Shown here: in pieces, positions 37,770 to 46,455 of the stretch
Layout of the letters: the number at the start of each line of letters is the position of its first letter
Position numbering within the stretch: position 1 is the first letter of the stretch
Assembly (NCBI GenBank): GCA_037892935.1
Contig: JAYXKI010000012.1
Coordinates: 1,546,369 to 1,610,368, forward strand
Length of the DNA: 64,000 bases
Origin: Phlebopus portentosus
Taxonomy: Eukaryota > Basidiomycota > Agaricomycetes > Boletales > Boletinellaceae
Direction of reading: 5' to 3'
The notes under the pieces: generated by a model
Database searches by the model: none
What the model was told of the DNA's origin: nothing
What the model saw: the letters and a program-made list of their open reading frames with translations, nothing else
Made by a program: the position numbers and the translations under genes

Positions 37770-39800
37770 TGCGGATGATGCGCATCTGCTTGCTCAACAC
37801 CGCCTCCCTCGGCTTCCTTTACAATCGGATCTTTATTTCAAGATATTGGTGCGGACGCATTGTCCAAATTCTTCCCTGCCCTCAACCATGTTAGTTGTGC
37901 AGCACTTCATTGAACGTGTCTCCGGATAGCTTGTTCAGTTCTAATATAATCATTTCAACGATCAGCAGCATGCAGGAGAAGTTCACCGAGGTTTACTCTG
38001 AATACGTTAGGATGCAATGCGAATTGGTCAAGAAATGGTATTCGTACTCTTGCTGGAGTTATTGCTGCATTTGAAGAAGAAGTATGTTGACTCCCTTTTA
38101 CATTGATCACTGGCATTAATTTCAATTTGGGTCCCAGTTATTGGGAAGCAAGAGATCGAGCGACCTACAGCAAGTCCAGTTTGCGACTCAGGTCTCTCGA
38201 GCACTCACAAACAGCGGCGTTTCTCTGGTAAAGCTTCAAAACGCGAAGAATGACGAAGAGAACCTGAAGCGAGAGAACGTTCTATAGAGCTGGCAGCTTG
38301 ACGATACTCGCAAATCAAAGGTCTCCTCAAGGAACTGGATCGATTACAGGACGCGCCGCTGCCTTCAGATGAAGGTTTACAGATTAGTTGACAGTAAACG
38401 AACATGGCTCTATTGGGTTAGGTCCGCGAGATTTCGGCAAGAATGGAAAATTCTGAACAGAAGTACAAGGCACGAATGGAGGACGATCAGAATAGGTTAT
38501 CCGCGAGGTGCACGAAACAATCACAGCGTTCTGAAGATGTCTTCTACGTTACTATCCATCATGGCACGCGGAGTATTCGTCGAAGGCCCGATAACCTCTC
38601 ATGAAGGCCGATATAAGTCGAACGCACTCACTTACGAGAACGGGCCGATGAGCTTGTCAAGTAGGCACAAATGAATCGAGAAAGATTACCGTTTATGAGC
38701 GAGGTACGTCCTCGAACACTATCACGACTGGTGCCATATCACAATCAACTGACGAAGACGGCTCGGAGCAGGACTTCAAGGCTGAACTTGCCGAGCCTCG
38801 GTGAGCTTGACCGTATTTATTAGTGTTCGCTGATCACTGTCTTCCACGGCATGACGCAGAGCTGCACCCAAGTCTGCCGGAGGTGATCTCGCCATGTGCA
38901 GCAATTCCAGGAAATTAGTCAAGCCAGTGAAACTGCTTTTCAAGCACTGCCCGCCGCGCATGACGGGTATAGGGTATCGGTCGAGGCCCAGATCACTAAA
39001 GTTGAGGTACGGGAAGCTCATTTGCCCTCTGCATCATATATGTATATTCATTATTTCTAAGGTGAACGGAAGGGGCTTGAGGAGAAAAATGTCTTCTCTG
39101 CAGGATGATATCGCTCGACTTGCCGAGAAGAGCGGTGAGCTTCAACGGCCGCTCGAAGAGTATGTGATCATGCACTCAGGACAAGAAGATGCTGGAAGAC
39201 ATTTGTTGGTATCGCCAATGCCGAGAGGAGCTCTCTCAGTGATCGGGCGTCTCCTGAGAACAAGGTGCCGGAACAGACGGAACGGGCCAAGGCAGGTCTT
39301 CCTAAGATTTCAGGGGTAGGGCTGGACTTACCCACTATATAAGACTGCCGAAGAGGAGTATTCTCGCAAAACCGTCGCTCATACCGGGTCGCTCAAGGTC
39401 GTGGACTGTCTCAAGGAGCTCAGAAAGGTGTGGGTCTCGTTACATGAGAAGATGATCCAGGCTGCGACTGCTCAGGCCAAGTCGACTGCATCGGAAAATA
39501 ATTGGAACCAGCAGCGAGAAGTCTTCTACAAGGAGATCGTGGATCTCAGAGCTCGGTAAGCACTGTCGTTCTACGCTCCTCCTCGTACCTTCCTTGAGCA
39601 AGAGTCATGTTGCAAGGACCTCGCGGCACATAATGGCCCACCTCACCAGCGCCCGGAGTCCGTCAGCTCACAGGCCTCTCGCGTACGTCAAGCAGCGGAT
39701 TCAAAGCGAACGTGTCGGCGTCGGGTGGCCCTATGACGGAGATGCGGTGTGTGCTGTCCTACCTACGCAAGGAGAAGGACATTGTTGACTTCAAGTAGAA
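37770..39800 (+). pseudogene. Mlp1/TPR nucleoporin relic, N-terminal to middle part (copy B)
   Basis: It begins with the presumed N-terminal region (STPPPSASFTIGS near 37800, ALSKFFPALNHV near 37860). IAAFEEELLGSKRSSD near 38070 and a segment QIKGLLKELDRLQDAPLPSD near 38310 follow. It reaches ENNWNQQREVFYKEIVDLRA near 39500 and the following Gln/Ala-rich stretch. That last part repeats copy A (36120-36470) in diverged form. Many stops and frameshifts are present. Copy B lies downstream of copy A although it covers the earlier part of the protein. Confidence 0.68.
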
Positions 39801-41730
39801 CTCTCCGGAAAGGGGAATACACGACAAAGGCCCATAGATTGATAATCTCGACGAGTCTCTTGAGGAAGAACGGCACTCTTAGATGTACGCCAGTAACGTT
39901 TTGCTTATCCTTATCATAAATTTATTCTGCCTTATTCTTCAACGCAAATCATAAGAAGAAAAGGCCACGAAATTCCTAAAATTCCCCATTGATTCTTCAG
40001 AATATTAAAAGCCAACAGACATTAATGCATAGCAGAAGCGCGTGTGTGAGTAGGTTGAGGCACGCGCCGATCACCTTTCAAAAACGGAACATTTCGATCG
40101 AGAATTGGTAGTTGTGCATTGCTATTGCATAAATCAAGGCGCATCAAATGTGGTAGAAGGATTTAGGACTATGTAGTACTTCTATTCGAGATAAGAATAG
40201 GCAAGATTAATCTCTGGAGTCACGTGCAGCAATAAGGAAAGGTGGTTAAAAGCACAGAAAATCGATACAAGCTAGGTCTTCAGTAATATTTGATACTAAG
40301 CAATTGTCATGTCTATAGCATGTCCGTATACAGAATCACATCGCCTGAAAGCTTTTGTGTCAGAATCGGACGGCAAATCCAGGAAAAAATATCACCTTTA
40401 AAGCATCCCTTCATACCATCTCCGTGCTTTCTTGACGCCGAGCAGAAGATCTGTCGAAGATCGTGAAAAACCAGGCCATTGTATGGCCAATGGCTTCAAA
40501 GAACATGCTGCAGAAACGGCCGTAGCCGTAGAAGCTGGCTTCGTCATCCATCTGAGAGATAACAGGCGCGAGTAGTTGTCAATACGACGTAGAGACGTAG
40601 AAAAATGCAAAGGACTCGTGTACGGACTGGATAATGCTAAGCAGTACTAAGTCTCGTGTCAGGTGCAGCTATCGAAAAGATGCATGTATCTCACCTTGGA
40701 GTTGTCGGTCCGGAAATGTGAAGCAAATTTAGGATGATTGACGGTATAATGAGGATGCAAAGAACGATAGTAGGGTGCAGTAGATCAAGCAAGCTCAACG
40801 TAGAAATGAATGAAGTCTATTAGAAAACCTCGTTCAGCTCGCAACGTCGATCAGAACATATATGGTCACTTGCCGAGCAACATATATCACGTCGATCGAC
40901 CAGTTAGATGTAAACATTCGAGCCCATCTAACTCCCGGTTCCGAGAGACTTGGCGTCAGTCACGTGACCTAGTTCTTTCCACCTTCACTCACATTCACGA
41001 TCGGTGTTCAAGAAGCATTTTCCATGGTTCCGTGCTTCCATCATCCCCGTTCGGCGCTCAGGGGAAGGAAAGCCGTCAATCATGCCGTCCACATGTTCGG
41101 CGAGACTGAGACCCAAAAGCAACCGTGGTTCCATCCTGAGGTTTGGCGCTTACCACGTGACCTAAACTTTCCAACTTTGTCGCCGACACTCCCATCCAGG
41201 CTAATCCATTCTATCTATACATGTATATATAGTTCGCGGGTATATGTCACGTGTCCTGAACTCAGCCCCCTCCGAACTCCAGCCAGCGAATTCGTTGCAA
41301 GACCCATCCAGCAGGTCTGGACGTACTATTTGTAGATAATTCCATAAGAAAGCCGGTCCAGCCGGTCCTTTCGGCTCCTCTTCCACACTATCGCCTGCCG
41401 TATTCGCCCCCGCTCGCAGGTAGGGCAGCAAGTAATGACGAGGCAGGTGCATCTAGGATGGCAGCTGCAGCGGCAGTTACACACATCTCGACAGTATGGC
41501 GAGCCATTCCTGTCCACAGAATTCGTCTGCCATTTCCCTTTTCTGCTTTTAGCTGATCTCGAGGACTCTTGTAACTTATTCCGAGATCCTCTGCGTGACG
41601 AGTGCAACCCCTTGCTTTCAGTTCGGTAATCTGGTGCCAAAGAGGGATTCCGCATATGATGTGCAGCAACTTCTTCCTACTAGCCACGGGTTGGAATTTC
41701 CACGTTGATCATGTCTCAGCCGTAACCTAA
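39801..41730. other. No supported gene
   Basis: Short frames only. A minus-strand frame of 99 codons at 41687-41388 (MASRKKLLHIICGIPLWHQI) and one of 70 codons at 40610-40398 have no recognisable domain. Confidence 0.4.
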
Positions 41731-41911
41731 GGCTGCGTTCGGTGCTAGTCGCGGCCTTGGAGTCCACGCGGCTCTTGGCCCTGGTAACAGGCAGTCATGC
41801 AGGTAAAGATGGCAGGAAAGTGACAGCCAAGAGCTACGACTTGGCCAAAACCATCTTTTTTTGCAGGAGAGCCGCGTGACTAAGAGACTGCGGCTAGTAC
41901 CGAACACAGCC
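41731..41911. mobile_element. 181-bp MITE, PIF/Harbinger-like, TAA flanks
   Basis: GGCTGCGTTCGGTGCTAGTC at the left end matches in inverted orientation GACTAGTACCGAACACAGCC-like sequence at the right end, with a few mismatches. TAA is present on both sides (41728-41730 and 41912-41914). A three-base TAA/TTA duplication and GGCTGTGTTCGG ends fit PIF/Harbinger MITEs. No coding capacity. Confidence 0.72.
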
Positions 41912-43267
41912 TAAGAATACGACGGTTGTTGCATCTCCTGTTCATGGAGTCTCTGCGATCCAGAAGGCGCTGTCAGATGATGTAATCCAACTGCTTTGAC
42001 AGGCTCTTTCGTAGAGTGTTGACATGCAGGTTCGCGTATCATTCCATTCGTGTCGGAAGACGATAAAGGAAGTGTTACTTCCATTCTCTCAAGCACCTCT
42101 GTTCCATCACGCTCCGCCTGTTGGCCAGTCATTGCGTCCGAGTGAAAAGCTGATGACTGAATATTTGCTTCGTCGCCTTCAAATGATTCTTGCTCCGTAG
42201 TATGGGACACCAAGCCCTGCTCCTGGCGATCATCCATGCCATTCGCGTGAGGACGCAATGGATGAGGTATTTCCTCTACCACCAGAAGATAGCGCAACCA
42301 GTCGACTCGGTATCTCACGGCAATGACTTTAGCAAGACTAGTTACAGGAACAACCAGAAGGGCCATCGCCGAGATCTGTCCTGGGCCCCAAACGAACTGT
42401 CGCATACCCACGGAATAGTTCCGTGTAATAGTTAGCTCAGTATTCATGACGAGAATCGACCAAACGATGACTACAGCGGAAATATTCGCGATCCACTCAG
42501 ATCTACTGGCTTGCCCTCCAGCGTGCGGAGCGTTCCTGCTTCTTTGTCGAATTACGAGAGGCCTGTCTGCGAGTCTCTGCTGAGCTGTATCACGCATTCC
42601 CATATTACCATCCTCTCTCCTCCTCGCTCGCCTAAACATCTGAGATGCGGACCCAAAAATTCGATTCCGGCGCTCGCAGATTCCATAGTCATACAACGTG
42701 ATCGAGAGAAATGCCACCAGCTGCACGATGAGAAGGATGATCCCGACTACCTGACCCGTACGTAATACGTGGAATTCCTTGAAGAGGACCATTACTGCAC
42801 TCGAGTTGCACTCCGGCAGTGAACCAAAGGATTTCGCGGAAATGAGTATTGCTAGGCAACATGATAAGAGGAGAATAGTGTGGCCGAAGAAGACGATCTC
42901 AAAAAGAGGCATTCGCCTCCCGAGATGTCAAAACCACGGGGTTGCAAGGTAGGCAGTTGTCCAGGACAGTGACAGAAGGTACATGATTACAACCGCGTCA
43001 TTCAACGTCAGATCCGGATGGCCCTTGAAGCCCAGGATAAGCGCAATTAGGGCATAAGTGATGCCGTACAGCAGGCAAGACCAGAGTGCTGAGATGATGT
43101 TTTCGAACGTCGGCCCGAACATCACTAAAAGAGCTGCCTAGGACACAGTCATAAAATGTTTAAAATCGCACTTGTTTCTTTACTGACCGTAGATGAACGT
43201 TTGCGTGTAGAACGAGATGCGCACACCGAGACCAACGATGTCGCGATTTGCCTGGGGAAGCACAGAT
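41911..43267 (-). pseudogene. Multi-pass membrane protein of unknown function, one in-frame stop
   Basis: An exon near 43252-43188 (NRDIVGLGVRISFYTQTFIY) is joined through an intron (GTCAGT...GGCAG, 43187-about 43132) to a long exon. That exon has several hydrophobic segments (ALIALILGF, VVIMYLLSLSWTTAYLAT, ILLLSCCLAILIS, VGIILLIVQLVAF, ISAMALLVVPVTSL). The pattern 'GLGVRISFY...' is typical of a multi-TM family common in Agaricomycetes with no assigned role. A TGA near 42922-42924 after ATPWF interrupts the frame. The C-terminal region is hydrophilic. The stop codon TAG at 41911-41913 is formed by the MITE junction, so the original C-terminus was probably longer. Confidence 0.6.
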
Positions 43268-43890
43268 CAGACCAAGATCATTTATCCGGGGTGGAAGTGG
43301 ATGTGCTCATACCTCTGGCGACCGACACTCTGATTCTAATAGCAAATACATCTATGTTGTTTCGTTTCAAATACGGCGAGCTTTATGTCTTTGGAGAAAT
43401 GTACAGTCCAGAACTGATAGAGAATGGTATCCAGATATCCAGTGGTTCAGTACGTTGACGAGCTTCTTTTCCGTCGTCGAGAGAAGCACGAAACTTGAAA
43501 CACGTGCATTCATAAACCCTAATCCGATCCACTCTCAGATTTTCAAATTATGTAATGACGCTGAGCTGAGCTCAAACACAGCAGGCAAAAACCGGTTTCG
43601 GCAGTGCTGCGATAACGGACGAAAGTAGAAATGAAATTAATAATTGCGCCCATGATTGCAGCAGGGTTGTGACTTATAATTATTAATGCAACGTGCCTGT
43701 CGGCTTTGTTGAGACAATAAATTGTATAATTGATTGCAAAAGGGGTTTCAACTTATCCGAGATTATAAATTGCAACGTGTTTGCCACAGAAAGGGAAATT
43801 TGAAGTTGCATCACGGTGGCAATTTATTAAGTCACTCACGATTTCCCCTTTTGTGAGATTTCAAATGTCACACTTGACGCGATTTGTAAT
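43268..43890. other. No certain gene; AT-rich flank of E1
   Basis: A possible upstream exon of the membrane-protein gene lies near 43300-43340, joined by an intron GTATGAG...CCCCAG (about 43318-43253). The rest, to 43885, is AT-rich with AAATTG and TTGCAA motifs and no gene. Confidence 0.35.
43886..43890. repeat. Left target-site duplication GTAAT of E1
   Basis: GTAAT precedes the LTR at 43891 and recurs at 50853-50857 immediately after the other LTR. Confidence 0.93.
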
Positions 43891-44384
43891 TGTAAGGACT
43901 CGAACATTTTCTTTCATTTTCTTTCATTTTCTTTCATTTTCTTTTATTTTCTTATATCATCTCTCGCTTTATTTTAATTTACTCCACCCTTCTTTTACAT
44001 TACTAATCCTCATTTACTAATTCCGTTCTCTCCGTCGTGGCTTATTCATCCTCAGTCATCAGCCATGACTAAATCCGCTCCTTCCGACCATGACGCTCAC
44101 TAATCACTCCACTATTTGACATGTGACTTTTCTATTAGAGTAGATCCTTCACGCGCTCGAAGTCTATATAAGTAGATAGTTTGACTCTTTCGTTTCCTTG
44201 TCTTTCTATTCTACTTACCTTCACTTCGACATAGGTATCTACTCTTGTATTAATAGTTTATTGAAATTCTACTTACCTTCACTTCGACATAGCGTGCGTA
44301 TAGCCCGGCAACTCGTGTTAGCCAGTTGTTTGTTGTTGTGTTGGCCGCCTCGAGACCGACGCCCGTTAGTCTCGCCGCCTAACA
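43891..44384 (+). repeat. 5' LTR of E1 (494 bp)
   Basis: TGTAAGGACTCGAACATTTT ... CCTAACA. U3 opens with repeated TTTCATTTTC decamers. A TATA box TATATAAG is at 44165-44172. The 58-bp unit starting TTCTACTTACC is present twice (from 44209 and 44267). Confidence 0.95.
44165..44210 (+). promoter_or_regulatory. TATA box and predicted RNA start of E1
   Basis: TATATAAG at 44165-44172 is followed about 35 bases later by GTCTTTCTATT (44200-44210), the exact complement of the primer-binding site at 44386-44396. The spacing fits a transcript beginning at or near 44200. The start is inferred, not observed. Confidence 0.6.
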
Positions 44385-44385
44385 T

Positions 44386-44396
44386 AATAGAAAGAC
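44386..44396 (+). promoter_or_regulatory. Self-priming primer-binding site of E1
   Basis: AATAGAAAGAC lies one base after the LTR end and is complementary over exactly 11 bases to 44200-44210. No sequence resembling a tRNA 3' end was noticed here. In Tf1-type elements the first 11 bases of the RNA fold back on such a site to prime reverse transcription. Confidence 0.75.
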
Positions 44397-44576
44397 CTAC
44401 TCTAGGACCCGTGGTTTAACCACTCGTTCGTCGCTACTCCATGCAAGGAGACACTTCGACAGTCGACGACCGCGCCCATCCCGGATTTATCCGAGCAACC
44501 CCTATCTTGCCCGTCGAAGTCCGATCGACTCCGACGTGACCCGATAGTATCCAAAGTATCAACAAATCACATCACC

Positions 44577-44840
44577 GTGGCTCCGACTCGCTACCAGACT
44601 CGCTACCAACCCCGTCGACGACCTTACGTGAAGTCGAAGAAGTTTGTCGTACCCTGGACAGACGTCCAAGAACAGATCCGCTTGGGTAACATCGACCCGA
44701 ACGACATAGTCTTTGGTCGAAACAAAGAAGGCTGTCTAGTTCCTGTTCGCATCGACGGTCCAGTCCCAGACCCCTATCCCCACTATCGTCAACGTGGCGC
44801 TCAGAATCACCCTTCTCTGGAACTCTCATCAGATGTTCTC
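44577..44840 (+). CDS. Conserved leader ORF of E1, possible first gag exon
   Basis: The frame encodes PTRYQTRYQPRRRPYVKSKK and NIDPNDIVFGRNKEGCLVPV, conserved in E2 at 9604-9916. It has no ATG at its start; an ATG-led short frame at 44438 ends before it. It ends SDVL before GTGGGT (44841). Excising 44841-44998 joins it in phase with gag VELTDEQ at 44999. Otherwise it runs nine codons further, to a stop near 44855. Confidence 0.45.
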
Positions 44841-44998
44841 GTGGGTGACGCATAGAGTCCAGTCGTCAACTAGCATCTCCTTTATCATCTATCTCGGGGC
44901 CTTTCGCCTGATTGTCAATTTCAAAGACGAGCCGATTATCCGAAGTCGGTCCCGTCCGAACGTCATCCCAATCCCAGTTCCGCCCCCAGCCTATCAAG

Positions 44999-46453
44999 GT
45001 GGAACTAACTGACGAACAGCGGGCGGCTCTCCCGACAAACTCGAGGTGGAGTGCGTCAAAAGGACAGTACGTCGTCAGGTCGGGTGGTCAAAACTTCATC
45101 GCCTGGTGGGACGAAACCGCAAAGAAGTGGTATTCTACCAGAGGGGACAAGTCCCAGTACTGGAGAGCGAAAGAAGAAGGTGACGAAGACGATCCTGCAC
45201 CCCCTACTCCCACGCGATCAACGACTTCATTACCAGGACTGTCGGCATCGACAAGTCAAATGTCGGCTCCTCCCACAGCACCTCCGTTATCTTTTTCCGA
45301 ACCACGAGAACCGGCTCCACTCATACCAACAGACGAAGAGGAAGAAGACGAAGAAGAAGTACAAGAGATGTCGCTGACGAAAGAGTCGGTAACGGATCTT
45401 GCTACGGCGATCGCACTAGCGCTCCAAACTTCAGGCGAAGGGGCGAACCAAGGATCAAAAGCATCAAAGAAGGTCCACGTCGCCAAACCACGAGACTTCG
45501 ATGGCGAACACGACTACGTTGACTTCAAACGAGAGTTGCGTCTCTACATCTACTCATCGGAATCGGAGTTCAGGACGAACAAGAGTAAAATTATGTTCGC
45601 CCTGTCGTACATGAAGAGTGGTGCTGCAGCCCGCTGGGCGGAAAGCTACACCAGTGGAGCAGTCGACGCCGATGGCGACTTGAAGTTCACTGACGGCTGG
45701 GACACTTTCTTAAAAAAGCTGGACATGTCGTTCGATGACCCCACCAGATCCCAGAAGGCCTTCGAATGACTTGACGCGATGTACCAAGGAGACCTCAACG
45801 CCGATGAGTTCTTCAACAAGTTCGACATCTGTCGAGTAGATGCGGGTCTAGCAATGGAGGCGCATGACGAATGGCTGATGAGTCGCCTGAAGAGGGCCCT
45901 AAACCCCAAGGTCGTCGAAGGAGTCATGAGATTACCTATTGAACCGACGTCGTACGAGGAGTTCAAGAAGGCAGCCGTCAAAGTCGACAGGGTCGAGCGT
46001 CAGATCAGGGACCTGATGGCTGAGCGTCAACGAAAGACAATAACCGCAACAGCAACAAGGCCGGCTCCTCCGCCACCGAGACGTCCCGTGCCTTTTCAAC
46101 AACCGGCTCGCCCCTACGTACCCCCGCCCCAAGATCGTCGTGACGCGACAGGAATAACGTATGGAGGCATGGGTCAGCCGATGGACCTGATGATGAACCA
46201 GGCATGTCGTACACGTGCTTGTTACAAATGTGGTCAAGTAGGCCATTACATCAGGGAATGCCCGCGAGGCCGTGAGGCGATACGGGCCATCATCGCAGCC
46301 TTTGTTCCAGCAGACAGAAGGGCGCTCTTCGAAGAACTTGGCCAAGCAAAGGAATCCTCCTTCAAAGAGGATGACGAGGTCGACGTGCGGGCAGTGCCCG
46401 CTGAACTGGAGGAACTAGTAGATGGCGAGGGTTTTCCGGAAGACCAGGCGTAG
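44999..46453 (+). pseudogene. gag of E1, one TGA
   Basis: It opens VELTDEQRAALPTNSRWSAS. A Pro/Thr/Ser-rich linker, an acidic run (DEEEEDEEEVQ) near 45340, the capsid-like domain from KPRDFDGEHDYVDF near 45490 and the CCHC knuckle (CYKCGQVGHYIRECP) near 46220 follow. It ends in TAG at 46451-46453. A TGA at 45767-45769 (FE-stop-LDAMYQGD) splits it between the capsid halves. The same codon is TGA in Ea, E3 and E4 but CGA in E2. Gag is the structural and RNA-packaging protein. Confidence 0.9.
46429..46435 (+). promoter_or_regulatory. Candidate -1 frameshift heptamer GGGTTTT
   Basis: In the gag frame it reads G-GGT-TTT, the X-XXY-YYZ pattern of -1 slippery sites. It lies 16 bases before the gag stop and inside the 49-base window (46405-46453) where the pol frame is already open. 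E3 keeps it (53420-53426). E2 has GGATTTT and E4 GTGTTTT. Confidence 0.4.
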
Positions 46454-46455
46454 AC

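Noticed and set aside
41388..41687. 99-codon minus-strand frame starting MASRKKLLHIICGIPLWH
   Set aside because: It has a plausible start but no family resemblance, and overlapping frames of similar length exist on both strands.
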